Below, one piece after another: positions 9,639-18,257 of a stretch of 64,000 bases of DNA. The position numbers and the translations under genes were made by a program. This stretch comes from Rhizobium sp. WYJ-E13 (GTDB lineage: Bacteria; Pseudomonadota; Alphaproteobacteria; Rhizobiales; Rhizobiaceae), in assembly GCF_018987265.1 (NCBI RefSeq), contig NZ_CP076854.1, forward strand, positions 744,001-808,000, given 5' to 3'. Numbering within the stretch: the stretch's first letter is position 1; each line of letters starts with the position of its first letter. The notes below the pieces were generated by a model. It saw nothing but the letters and a program-made list of their open reading frames with translations. It was not told the DNA's origin and did no database searches.

Positions 9639-10475
9639 TTATTTGATTGCGCCGGCCGCAATGCCGGCGATGAAGTGGCGCTGTAGAGCCACGAAGATGA
9701 CAAGGATCGGCGCGGTCAACAGTACGGCGCCCGCCATGATGCCGCCCCAGGAAACCTTGGTGAGACCGATCAGAACGCCGAGCGCCACTGGGGCCGTCAT
9801 CATGCCTGGCCTCGAATTGATGAGCAGCGGCCAGAGGTAATTGTTCCAGGAGGCGAGGAAGAGGATGATCGCGAGTGCCGCCATGGTCGGGCGGGCGAGC
9901 GGCAGGGCAATGCGCAGGAAGATCTGCCATTCCTTGACGCCTTCGACGCGTGCCGCATCGAAAAGATCGTTCGGCATCATGGAGAAGGATTGCCGCATGA
10001 AGAGCACGCCGAGCGAATTGAAGAGCGGTGGCACGATGAGTGCAACCCAGGTATTGGCGAGCTTGAACTCACGCGCTACCATGATGAATTGCGGAATGAC
10101 CACGACGAAATAGGGCAGGGTGATCGTGCCGAGGATGATGGCGATGACCAGCGAGCGGCCGACGAAACGATAGCGAGCGAGCGCCCAGCCGGCCATGGAG
10201 GTCAGCAGCACGGACAAGACGGTATAGACGGTGGCAACGACAATCGAGATCACCATCGCGCCGATGAAGTTCGTGTCCGCCTGCAGGTTCTGGAAATTCG
10301 CGACGAATTTGGTCGAGGGCCAGAGAACGATCTCAGGGCTGAAGATGCCGTAATCCGGCATGGTCGAGAAAACGAACATCATCCAGAGCGGAAAGAGCCA
10401 GATGATTGCAAGCGGCAGCAGGAAAGCATGCAGGGCGATCTTGCGGATGAGAAGGGATTGCGACTTGGATCTCAT
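9639..10475 (-). CDS. Sugar ABC transporter permease (MalG/UgpE type)
   Basis: A 278-residue inner-membrane permease with about six helices. The EAA loop that docks the ATPase is visible as [24 protein letters not shown] around residues 185-208. The start at 10475 has GGGAGG 8 bases upstream and overlaps the stop of the preceding permease by ATGA, indicating translational coupling. It forms the channel together with the product of 10472-11332. Confidence 0.9.
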   Translation of the reverse strand: MRSKSQSLLIRKIALHAFLLPLAIIWLFPLWMMFVFSTMPDYGIFSPEIVLWPSTKFVANFQNLQADTNFIGAMVISIVVATVYTVLSVLLTSMAGWALARYRFVGRSLVIAIILGTITLPYFVVVIPQFIMVAREFKLANTWVALIVPPLFNSLGVLFMRQSFSMMPNDLFDAARVEGVKEWQIFLRIALPLARPTMAALAIILFLASWNNYLWPLLINSRPGMMTAPVALGVLIGLTKVSWGGIMAGAVLLTAPILVIFVALQRHFIAGIAAGAIK

Positions 10476-11332
10476 TTCGGATCCCTCCCGACCCAAAGAT
10501 TGAGAAGCGAGATGGCCACTGCGAGCGCTGCCATCGTATAGGCAATCGCCGAGGCATAGCCGAAGTTCAGCGATGTGAAGCCCTGGCGATAGAGAAGCAG
10601 GCCAAGCGTCTCCGTGCCGCCGCCCGGCCCACCACGGTTGGTGATCAGGAAGGGTTCGGCGAAGAGCTGCATCGTGCCGATGACCGACAGAACCACGCAG
10701 AAAAGAATGATGGGTTTCAGAAGCGGTAGAGTAATGTGGAAGAACTGCTGCAGCTTGCTGACGCGGTCGAGTGTTGCCGCCTCATAGACATCCTCTGGGA
10801 TCGATTGCAGGCCGGCCAGAATGATGATCGCATTGTAGCCTGCCCACCGCCAGGTGACGGCGATGATGATGACGACCATGGCAGCGTTGGCATTGTCGAA
10901 CCAGGATACGGGCGCGAGCCCGGCGGCGCCGATCAGCTTGTTGATGATGCCGAAATCGAGATTGAACATCAGACGGAAGACGGCGGCATAGGCGACTTCG
11001 CCGACGACGACGGGCGCGAAGAAAGCAAAGCGGAACAAGGCGCGTGCCTTCAAGAGCGGCGAGTTCAACAGTACCGCCATGACAGTCGCGAGCGTGATCA
11101 TGACGGGGACCTGGATGACCAGGATGATGAGCGTGTTATAAACGGCGTTATAGAAGGCCGGGTCGCCGAAGAGGCGCCCCCAATTGGCCTGAAAGCTGAA
11201 TTTCCACGGATTGATGCGCGTGTTCTGGAAGGAAATCAGGAACGAATTGATGATCGGCCAGACCCAGAAGACGGCGAAGACCAGAAGATAGGGCGCAAGG
11301 AACGCATAGGCGCTCCGGTTTCTGATCGGCAT
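10472..11332 (-). CDS. Sugar ABC transporter permease (MalF/UgpA type)
   Basis: A 286-residue inner-membrane permease with six predicted helices and an EAA loop (YEAATLDRVSKLQQFFHITLPLLKP) near residues 188-212. It begins with a typical FLAPYLLVFAVFWVWPI first helix and is the heterodimer partner of the downstream permease. It starts 80 bp after the binding-protein gene, beyond a strong hairpin that probably tunes its expression relative to the binding protein. Confidence 0.9.
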   Translation of the reverse strand: MPIRNRSAYAFLAPYLLVFAVFWVWPIINSFLISFQNTRINPWKFSFQANWGRLFGDPAFYNAVYNTLIILVIQVPVMITLATVMAVLLNSPLLKARALFRFAFFAPVVVGEVAYAAVFRLMFNLDFGIINKLIGAAGLAPVSWFDNANAAMVVIIIAVTWRWAGYNAIIILAGLQSIPEDVYEAATLDRVSKLQQFFHITLPLLKPIILFCVVLSVIGTMQLFAEPFLITNRGGPGGGTETLGLLLYRQGFTSLNFGYASAIAYTMAALAVAISLLNLWVGRDPK

Positions 11333-11383
11333 GGTACCTCCTTACCGAAACGAATGTGCCTGCCGCCTCCTGCAGCAAGCGAA

Positions 11384-11405
11384 GCCGGGCGCCAAGGCGC
11401 CCGGC
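11384..11405 (-). other. Intercistronic hairpin between binding protein and permease
   Basis: A 10-bp perfect inverted repeat (GCCGGGCGCC / GGCGCCCGGC) around two bases starts 8 bp after the binding-protein stop. There is no U-tract, so it is more likely an mRNA-stabilising or partial-termination element than a full terminator. Confidence 0.6.
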
Positions 11406-11412
11406 TTGCCAT

Positions 11413-12687
11413 TCATTGTGCGATCGGAAGACCCGTCGCTGACGCGATCTGCTTGGCGGCATCGTCGAGAGCCGTCTTCGCATCGGGATAGCCGCCGGCG
11501 AAATATTTCGTCTGCGTCGTCTTGTAGATGGCATCTGCATCCGTCTGGAAGGCCGTGCCGCGGCTCGGCACGATCTTCGGCAGGGTGGCGAGGATGTCGG
11601 CCCAGATCTTCTGGCCGCCCCAATAGGGCTGCGGCTCGTTGACGAAGGGATCCTGAACGGCCGACAGCAGCGACGGCACGAGGCCGAACGATTTCAGCAT
11701 GGTGACCTGGCCCTCATTGGTGGTGAGCGCATAGGTCAAATATTTGAAGGCCGCTTCCTTGTTCTGTGAATTGGCATTGATCGCGAGCGAAGAGCCGCCG
11801 AGATTGGCCGCATGCGGGCTCTCTGCCGTCATGCCAGGCATGGCGTAGACGCCCCACTTGCCTGAAAGGTCCGGGGAGCCGGAGCGGATCGTGCCTTCGT
11901 ACCAGCCACCGAAGACCTGGCTTGCGACCTTGCCGGCGGTGTTGGAGGAGATCTTCTCATCCCAGTTTGCCGCCGTCAGGGTGCCGGCATCCTTCATCGC
12001 CTTGACTTTTTCCAGCGTCTGCACGCAAGCCGGCTGATTGATGGTGATCGACTGGCCATCGGTCGAGAAATAACCACAGCCCTGTTCATTGGCGAGCATG
12101 CGGAACCATTCGCTGTCACCGTTGAAATCGGCCTGACCCATCACGACGCCGGGATTGGCGGCCGAGACCTTCTTGCCGGCGGCAATGAAATCGTCCCAAG
12201 TTACGATCGACTTCGGATCGACGCCGGCCTTTTCATAATAATCGCGGCGGTAGAAGACGGTGACGGGGCCGGAATCCCAGGGCATGGCATAGGCGACATC
12301 GCCGATCTCAAGTTCGGTGCGCTTGAACTCGGGGAATTTCGCCTGCATGTCGGCGTTGTATCCGAGGTCCTTCAGATTGGCGAAGCAATCCGGGAAACGG
12401 CTCCAGAAGATCTCGGCCTCGAAATTCTCGATCGTCACGATATCGGGGAGCCCGTCGCCGCCGGCGGCGCAGGCGGCAAGCGTCTTGTCGAAGACCTGCT
12501 GGTTGCCGAGATCCTGGACATCGACCTTGATGTCGGGAAACTGCTTGTTGAAGCCTTCGACCGTCGATTTGAGAGCGGAAGCTGCGACATTCCAGCTCCA
12601 GATGGTAAGCGTAGCGGATTGCGCATAGGCAGATCCGGATGCAAGCAGCACAAGCGCTGTCGTTGCCGTGATGAGTTTAGAGCGCAT
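11413..12687 (-). CDS. Sugar ABC transporter substrate-binding protein
   Basis: A 424-residue periplasmic solute-binding protein (family 1). A Sec signal peptide (ITATTALVLLASGSAYAQ) precedes a mature chain starting SATLTIWSWNVAAS. Family features include YAMPWDSGPVTVFYRRDYYEKAG in the ligand-binding region. GGGAGG lies upstream of the ATG. It is the first gene of a five-gene operon (binding protein, two permeases, ATPase, fused oxidoreductase) and diverges from an AraC regulator. The pattern resembles lactose/arabinose-type systems of rhizobia, but the ligand cannot be set from sequence. Confidence 0.9.
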   Translation of the reverse strand: MRSKLITATTALVLLASGSAYAQSATLTIWSWNVAASALKSTVEGFNKQFPDIKVDVQDLGNQQVFDKTLAACAAGGDGLPDIVTIENFEAEIFWSRFPDCFANLKDLGYNADMQAKFPEFKRTELEIGDVAYAMPWDSGPVTVFYRRDYYEKAGVDPKSIVTWDDFIAAGKKVSAANPGVVMGQADFNGDSEWFRMLANEQGCGYFSTDGQSITINQPACVQTLEKVKAMKDAGTLTAANWDEKISSNTAGKVASQVFGGWYEGTIRSGSPDLSGKWGVYAMPGMTAESPHAANLGGSSLAINANSQNKEAAFKYLTYALTTNEGQVTMLKSFGLVPSLLSAVQDPFVNEPQPYWGGQKIWADILATLPKIVPSRGTAFQTDADAIYKTTQTKYFAGGYPDAKTALDDAAKQIASATGLPIAQ

Positions 12688-12778
12688 GAAAATCCTCCCT
12701 TTTCAATTGCCGTCGCTGAGCGAACGTGGCTAATCTAGCGCGGCGGGAACGGCTGTCTCATAAAAAGGGAATACGGAA

Positions 12779-13681
12779 TTGGCGGAAAGTAAGGTCGTCG
12801 GCAAACCTGTTTACCAGCCTGGTGCGAGCACCATTGAAGGCATGCCGATGGCGCTGCAGATGTTTTATGCCCATCCGCCTGTGATGGCGATGCCGCACTG
12901 GCATGCTCAGGTCGAGGTCAATTACATCATGCGTGGCAGCGTCCACTACCGGATGAACGACCATGATATTACCCTCAAAGCCGGCCAGATGTGCCTTTTC
13001 TGGGGAGGGCAGCCGCATCAGATGGACGACTCCTCGGATGATTCCCTTTACGCGGGCGCGCATCTGCCGCTCGTCTATTTTTTTCGAATGCGCCTGCCCC
13101 CGACCATAGGCACACGTCTGATGAAGGGAGAAATTCTGCTGACATCGGCGACCGACGCGGCGGATGAGGCGAATTTCCCCCGCTGGTACGACTATGCGAA
13201 ATCCAACGATCCTAGGAAAACGCAGCACGCCATCGATGAATTGCTTCTGCGCATCGAACGGATTGCCCTGGAATCATACCTGATGGTGCCCGGCACCGGC
13301 GTCGAGGGACTTGAGCAGCCCAATTCGCATCTTTCCCGCAGCGTGGCGCGCATGTGCGATTTTATTGCGAGCAATTTCCTGCAGGACATCGACACCGTCG
13401 AAATCGCTCGCGCGGTCGATCTTCATCCGAAATATGCGATGAACCTGTTCAAGAAGACGACGGGCATGACGATCAACAAATATATCAATCTGCTGCGTCT
13501 TTCACATGCTCAGGCGCAACTCATGGGCGAAGGGGCGAATGTTCTTCAAATTGCGATGGATAGCGGCTTCGGCTCCATCAGTGCTTTCAACAAATCCTTC
13601 CGGAATATTGCCGGCATGTCGCCATCCGATTTCCGGCGGGATATGCGCTCGGTGATAAGCACTCTCTCTGCCGCCGGTTGA
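12779..13681 (+). CDS. AraC-family transcriptional regulator
   Basis: A 300-residue regulator with an N-terminal cupin sugar-sensing domain (MPHWHAQVEVNYIMRGSVHY near residue 40) and a C-terminal double helix-turn-helix (about residues 190-290), ending in the FGSISAFNKSFRNIAGMSPSDFRR signature. The reading frame opens at a TTG at 12779 with AAGGGA about 9 bases upstream; no closer ATG has a good ribosome site. It diverges from the sugar ABC operon across about 90 bp and probably activates that operon in response to its sugar. Confidence 0.88.
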   Translation: MAESKVVGKPVYQPGASTIEGMPMALQMFYAHPPVMAMPHWHAQVEVNYIMRGSVHYRMNDHDITLKAGQMCLFWGGQPHQMDDSSDDSLYAGAHLPLVYFFRMRLPPTIGTRLMKGEILLTSATDAADEANFPRWYDYAKSNDPRKTQHAIDELLLRIERIALESYLMVPGTGVEGLEQPNSHLSRSVARMCDFIASNFLQDIDTVEIARAVDLHPKYAMNLFKKTTGMTINKYINLLRLSHAQAQLMGEGANVLQIAMDSGFGSISAFNKSFRNIAGMSPSDFRRDMRSVISTLSAAG

Positions 13682-13888
13682 GACGCCCTTGGTTTGTCTT
13701 CGAAATGGGTCCTGATCACGGAGGCCGATCGCCTAGTCTCGCTCGGGCGCTGACATAGCTGCCCAAGAGCCAAGAGATGCCGCATGAAAAGATGTCTTGA
13801 ATGCGTGGGTCTTCCGCTGGTCGAAATAAGACCCTTGCAATGAAGGCCAGCAGCGGCATCTTCATCTCGTTGCCAGAGAGGACTTCAA

Positions 13889-14173
13889 ATGACCGTCACC
13901 CTAGATGCTTTTCGTGTACGCATTACCGGCGGCGTGCAGGGCGTCGGTTATCGCGCCTGGACCCGCGGTCAGGCCCTGCAGCTCGATTTGACGGGCTGGG
14001 TGCGGAATGAGGCCGACGGCTCGGTCAGCGCTCTGATTGTCGGCTCTCCGACCGCGACCGGTTCCATGCTTGAGCGTTTCTGGAGCGGTCCCGCCGGCTC
14101 CTCGGTATCGGAGGTGAAGGCCGAGGAGGCCGCGCTCGACGAGGTGCCGAGCGACTTTCGTATCGTCCGATAA
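13889..14173 (+). CDS. acyP: Acylphosphatase
   Basis: A 94-residue enzyme that hydrolyses the carboxyl-phosphate bond of acyl phosphates in the cytoplasm. The two family signatures are present: the phosphate-binding loop with catalytic Arg (GGVQGVGYRAW, near residue 20) and GWVRNEADGSV with catalytic Asn (near residue 40). GAGAGGAC precedes the ATG. It converges with the ABC ATPase gene, leaving only 2 bp between stops, and is otherwise alone. Confidence 0.93.
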   Translation: MTVTLDAFRVRITGGVQGVGYRAWTRGQALQLDLTGWVRNEADGSVSALIVGSPTATGSMLERFWSGPAGSSVSEVKAEEAALDEVPSDFRIVR

Positions 14174-14175
14174 TA

Positions 14176-15156
14176 TCAGGAGAACCTGTGTTCCTTCCCG
14201 GTAAGTGGCGAGGCGAATTGCGTCTCACCGATCTTGACCGGCCGGTCGCCGTCCGTGCGTACGACAAGTGTCTGCAATTCCGGCACATCGAGATAAACCA
14301 CCGTATCGGCACCGAGCCGCTCGATGTGACGCACTTTGCCCTGCCATTTCCCTTCAGTGGATGAGAGCGCGACGTGTTCAGGGCGGATACCATAGGTCTT
14401 GCAGCCTTCCCGCGCCGCAATCTCTCCCTCGAACAGGTTCATCTTTGGCGAACCGATGAAGCCTGCGACAAATGGAGTGGCCGGATTGTTGTAGAGCGTC
14501 ATGGGTGTTCCGACCTGCTCGATCTGACCGCCGTTCAGAACGACGATCTTGTCGGCCATCGTCATCGCCTCGACCTGGTCGTGGGTGACGTAGATCATGG
14601 TCGCGCCGAGCTTGGCATGAAGGTCGGTCAACTCGATGCGCATCTGCGAGCGAAGTGACGCGTCAAGGTTTGACAACGGCTCGTCGAACAGGAAGACTTT
14701 CGGATTGCGGATGATCGCCCGACCGATTGCGACGCGCTGACGTTGACCACCGGAGAGTGCCTTCGGCTTGCGATCGAGCAGATGCGAGAGCTGCAGGATA
14801 TCAGCTGTCTGCTTCACCCTTTCGGCGATCTCCGTCTTCGGCCGCTTGGCAAGCGACAGGCCAAAGCCGATGTTTTCTGCGACAGTCAGATGCGGATAAA
14901 GCGCATAGGATTGGAAGACCATGGCGATACCGCGCTCGGACGGCTCGGCATAAGTGACGTCCTTGCTGTCGATGAAGACCTTGCCCGACGTCTGTGTCTC
15001 CAGTCCGGAGATGATGCGCAGCAGCGTCGATTTCCCGCAACCGGACGGGCCGACGAAGACGCAGAATTCGCCGGCATCGACGGTGAGATCGACGCCCTTC
15101 ATCACCTCCAGGCTGCCGAAGCTCTTGCGGATACTTTCGAGTACAACTGATGTCAT
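14176..15156 (-). CDS. Sugar ABC transporter ATP-binding protein (second system)
   Basis: A 326-residue MalK/UgpC-type ATPase with Walker A (GPSGCGKS), Q-loop, signature ([10 protein letters not shown]), Walker B ([12 protein letters not shown]) and H-loop (VTHDQ). Its C-terminal TOBE region is shorter than that of the 8542-9627 paralogue. AAGGGA precedes the ATG. It starts 3 bp after the permease stop and is the last gene of the rhamnosidase-linked operon, energising uptake of a rhamnose-containing sugar (inference from context). Confidence 0.92.
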   Translation of the reverse strand: MTSVVLESIRKSFGSLEVMKGVDLTVDAGEFCVFVGPSGCGKSTLLRIISGLETQTSGKVFIDSKDVTYAEPSERGIAMVFQSYALYPHLTVAENIGFGLSLAKRPKTEIAERVKQTADILQLSHLLDRKPKALSGGQRQRVAIGRAIIRNPKVFLFDEPLSNLDASLRSQMRIELTDLHAKLGATMIYVTHDQVEAMTMADKIVVLNGGQIEQVGTPMTLYNNPATPFVAGFIGSPKMNLFEGEIAAREGCKTYGIRPEHVALSSTEGKWQGKVRHIERLGADTVVYLDVPELQTLVVRTDGDRPVKIGETQFASPLTGKEHRFS

Positions 15157-15159
15157 GGT

Positions 15160-15984
15160 CTATCCCTTGACTGCACCGGCGGTCATGCCTGCAACGATCT
15201 GCCGGTTGAAGAAAATGAAGACGATCAGGGGCGGAATGGTCACTAGAAGGATGTTCATGAACAACAGGTTGAACTGGGTCTGGAACTGCCCCTGGAAATT
15301 ATAGAGCGTGAGCTGGACGGTGACGTTTTCCCGGCCTGGCAGGTAGTAGAGCGGGTTGGTGAAGTCGTTGAAGATGGCGATCGACTGAACGACGATGACG
15401 GTCACGGTGACCGGCTTCAAAAGCGGCAGGATGACGCGAAAGAAGATCTGGAACGGCTTTGCCCCGTCGATGATGGCCGCCTCGTCGAGATCCCGCGGAA
15501 TGGCTGCGATGAAGCTGCGAAACAGGAGAACCGTGAACCCGAGGCCATAGGCGACCTGGATCAGCACCATGCCGGACAAGGTCTTGAAGAGGCCGAGCAG
15601 TTGCAGCACCCATATGGTCGGAACAATCGCCGGCGGGATCATCAGGCCGGCGAGCACGCAGCCATAGATGACCGCATTCCAGCGCGAGGGGCGGCGCTGC
15701 AGCACGTAGCCGACCATGGCGCCGAACAGTACCAGCAGGGTGACGGCGACGACCGTGATGACGGTCGAGTTAAAGTAGGCGAGCAGCAGCATGTAATTGC
15801 GAGTCTGCACGACCTCCATAAAATTCTGCCAGAGCTGCCACTCGACCGGCCAGCTGAATCTCAGCGTTGCCGCATCCTGTTTCGTCTTGGCGGCAGTGAT
15901 AAAGATGAAGAGGAAAGGCAGCACGAAGATCACGCCGCAGGCGGCCAGTGCCGCAATCCCGGTATAGAGTTGGCGGCGGCTCAT
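15160..15984 (-). CDS. Sugar ABC transporter permease (second system, MalG type)
   Basis: A 274-residue inner-membrane permease with six helices and an EAA loop (LDEAAIIDGAKPFQIFFRVILPLLKP). Its start overlaps the upstream permease stop by ATGA, so the two are translationally coupled and form the channel heterodimer. Confidence 0.9.
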   Translation of the reverse strand: MSRRQLYTGIAALAACGVIFVLPFLFIFITAAKTKQDAATLRFSWPVEWQLWQNFMEVVQTRNYMLLLAYFNSTVITVVAVTLLVLFGAMVGYVLQRRPSRWNAVIYGCVLAGLMIPPAIVPTIWVLQLLGLFKTLSGMVLIQVAYGLGFTVLLFRSFIAAIPRDLDEAAIIDGAKPFQIFFRVILPLLKPVTVTVIVVQSIAIFNDFTNPLYYLPGRENVTVQLTLYNFQGQFQTQFNLLFMNILLVTIPPLIVFIFFNRQIVAGMTAGAVKG

Positions 15985-16844
15985 AGATCCACCTCCTTGC
16001 GATTGAACCAGGCCGTTAGCGGCAGAACAATGAGGCCGATAAGGAGGAAGAGGATCACGTTTCCGGCCGTTGAAAGGCCATAGAAGCCCGCCTGGTACTG
16101 CTTGTAGATGACGCTTGCCAGCACATCCGAGGAAAAGCCGGGGCCGCCGCGCGTCATTGCCCAGATCAGGTCGAAGCTTCTGAGACCACCGATCAGCGAG
16201 AGCGTCACGACCGTCACCGTCGCGGGCTTGACGAGCGGGACGGTCACGCGGAAGAACATCTGGGCGCGGGTCGCGCCATCGATGCGGGCGGCCTCATAAT
16301 AATCGGGGCTGATCGATGCGAGCCCGGCGATATAGATCACGGTCGCAAGCCCAATACCCTTCCATAGGTCGACGAAGACGATGGAATAGAGCGCGAGAGC
16401 CGGATCGGTCAGCCAGCCGGGGCCATGAATGCCGATGGCGGCGAGCGCCACGTTGATCAGCCCGCGGGTCGGATGCATGAGCACCGAGAAGGTGATGCCG
16501 ACACCGATCGTCGATACCAGAACCGGAAAGAAGATCACGGTGCGTAGCAGCCCTTGTCCCCAGAGGCCGGAGGTCAATAGCACCGCGAGCAGAAGACCGA
16601 GAACGGTTTTCGTGCCTGAGGTCAGCACCGCATAGATGACGGTGTTGACCAGGCCCTGGACCAGGAAGGGTTCGCGGAAAAATTGCTCGTAGTTTTCCAG
16701 GCCGATGAACTGCGTGGTGAACAGGTCCCAGCGCGTGAGGCTGAACCAGAAGGAGGCGACCGTCGGAGCCAGAAAGAGGACGGTGAATATCACCGCCGCC
16801 GGCAGGACGAACCAGTAGGGATAGGGTGACTTGCGTTTTATCAT
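15981..16844 (-). CDS. Sugar ABC transporter permease (second system, MalF type)
   Basis: A 287-residue inner-membrane permease. The first helix (WFVLPAAVIFTVLFLAPTVASFWFS) and the EAA loop (YEAARIDGATRAQMFFRVTVPLVKP) are typical. It follows the binding-protein gene by 63 bp, with a GC-rich hairpin in the gap, and partners the product of 15160-15984. Confidence 0.9.
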   Translation of the reverse strand: MIKRKSPYPYWFVLPAAVIFTVLFLAPTVASFWFSLTRWDLFTTQFIGLENYEQFFREPFLVQGLVNTVIYAVLTSGTKTVLGLLLAVLLTSGLWGQGLLRTVIFFPVLVSTIGVGITFSVLMHPTRGLINVALAAIGIHGPGWLTDPALALYSIVFVDLWKGIGLATVIYIAGLASISPDYYEAARIDGATRAQMFFRVTVPLVKPATVTVVTLSLIGGLRSFDLIWAMTRGGPGFSSDVLASVIYKQYQAGFYGLSTAGNVILFLLIGLIVLPLTAWFNRKEVDL

Positions 16845-16861
16845 ACGGACACCGCGAAGCG

Positions 16862-16895
16862 TCCCCCACGCAGGCTCAAAGAGGTGAGTGGGGGA
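16862..16895 (-). other. Intercistronic hairpin, second sugar operon
   Basis: Arms TCCCCCAC (16862-16869) and GTGGGGGA (16888-16895) pair perfectly around an 18-base loop. It lies 12 bp after the binding-protein stop and before the first permease, the same position as the hairpin in the first operon. Confidence 0.5.
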
Positions 16896-16907
16896 TCGGC
16901 TGGAAGG

Positions 16908-18182
16908 TTACCAGTTCGGCAGGCCGAGCTGCTTGGCCTGCTTTTCGACATCCTGATCGTAGAGGGCGGCCGCATCCTTGGCGGAGCGTATGCCGGTTCC
17001 GACCTCGACGGTGATCTGCTCGAGCGCCGGCCCCTTGACGGGCGAGAGGAATTCGAGCGCCGGACCGTTGCGTCCCTCGGTATCGAAATACGGCAGCATG
17101 TCGGAAACAACCGGCGGAATGTCCTTGGGAAGTTCGCATCCCTTGACGAGGTAGGGACCTGACGGAACGGCCTTCGCCATCAGGTCGCAGGCTTCCTTGG
17201 AGCCGACGAAATCAAGAAATTTCTTGGCCTCTTCCAGGTTTTCGGACTTTGCGGAAGCATAGAGCGCCGAAGGCATCCAGACGGTCAGGCCGTTCTTGGC
17301 AGCGTCCGTTCCAGGCTGAGCGAAGAAGCCCAGATCCTTCAGGTTGTCAGGGAAATTCTGCTGGATGTTGCCGATACCGAAGGTGAGGTTCGGATAGTGC
17401 GCGGCCTCGCCTGTGGCGACCATGCGCATGCCGTCGTCAAAGGTCGCCGCGCCGAAGTCCGCGTTGAGGAAACTGCCCTTCGCGACCTCCTCAAGATGTT
17501 CGAAGCCGCGCAGGGCAGCAGGCGTGGTGACATATTTGATCTTGTTGGCGGTATAGTCAGCCGCGAAATTCGGAACCTCGGTCTGGACGTTATAGAAGTC
17601 GGCAAGCACAAAGAGCTGCGAGGTCCAGGTTGTGCCATAGGTCTGCGCCACAGCGACCTTGCCGGCTGCCTTGATCTTCTCGTTGTTGCTCATGAATTCC
17701 GCCCATGTCTTCGGCGGCGTCAGCCCGAGATCGGCATAGATCTTTCTATTATAGAAGATGCCGCCGCCCATGGCAGGACCAAATGGAAGGCCGCGAACAT
17801 GGCCGTCCGGGCTGGTGACGACCTTCTTGAAGCTGTCGAGAATACCGGCTTCCGATGGAAGGTCGGAAAGATCTGCGATCGTTTCCTGCGGCTTCAGAGC
17901 CTGGAAGAGGGAGCCGCCATTATATAGGAAGATATCGGCCATTTCGCCTGTGGCGAGCCGGGTCTTGATGATGTTATCGCCCTCCGAGCCTCCGGCACGC
18001 TGCTCGACGTCAAATGTGACGTCGGGATGCTTTTCCATATAGGCTTTGGAAACGGCATCGAACGAGGCAATCGTCTCCGGATTGGTGTCGATCAGCACGC
18101 TGAGGGTCACATCTGCATGCGCCACTCCAGCGGCAAGAGCCATGATACTGGCTGCAAGGATGCTGCACTTCGTCATTCGCAT
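16908..18182 (-). CDS. Sugar ABC transporter substrate-binding protein (second system)
   Basis: A periplasmic solute-binding protein of about 424 residues. A Sec signal peptide (ILAASIMALAAGVAHA) is followed by a mature chain beginning DVTLSVLIDTNPET. Family-1 landmarks include ADIFLYNGGSLFQAL and LPFGPAMGGGIFYNRKIYADLG. Two in-frame ATGs exist: the one at 18182 is 8 bases from AGGAGG and is preferred, while the one at 18188 is only 2 bases away. The gene follows a rhamnosidase gene, so the ligand is probably a rhamnosylated oligosaccharide or L-rhamnose (inference). Confidence 0.9.
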   Translation of the reverse strand: MRMTKCSILAASIMALAAGVAHADVTLSVLIDTNPETIASFDAVSKAYMEKHPDVTFDVEQRAGGSEGDNIIKTRLATGEMADIFLYNGGSLFQALKPQETIADLSDLPSEAGILDSFKKVVTSPDGHVRGLPFGPAMGGGIFYNRKIYADLGLTPPKTWAEFMSNNEKIKAAGKVAVAQTYGTTWTSQLFVLADFYNVQTEVPNFAADYTANKIKYVTTPAALRGFEHLEEVAKGSFLNADFGAATFDDGMRMVATGEAAHYPNLTFGIGNIQQNFPDNLKDLGFFAQPGTDAAKNGLTVWMPSALYASAKSENLEEAKKFLDFVGSKEACDLMAKAVPSGPYLVKGCELPKDIPPVVSDMLPYFDTEGRNGPALEFLSPVKGPALEQITVEVGTGIRSAKDAAALYDQDVEKQAKQLGLPNW

Positions 18183-18228
18183 AGTCATTTCCTCCTCTTG
18201 AAGACCGGAATGCGTTGGGCTGCTTGCC

Positions 18229-18247
18229 CGCGGATCGAAAATCCGCG
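18229..18247 (-). other. Hairpin between rhamnosidase and binding-protein genes
   Basis: Arms CGCGGAT and ATCCGCG with a 5-base loop lie 11 bp after the rhamnosidase stop. With a TTTT loop-side run rather than a trailing U-tract, it may attenuate or process the transcript. Confidence 0.45.
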
Positions 18248-18257
18248 AGCAACCGCA

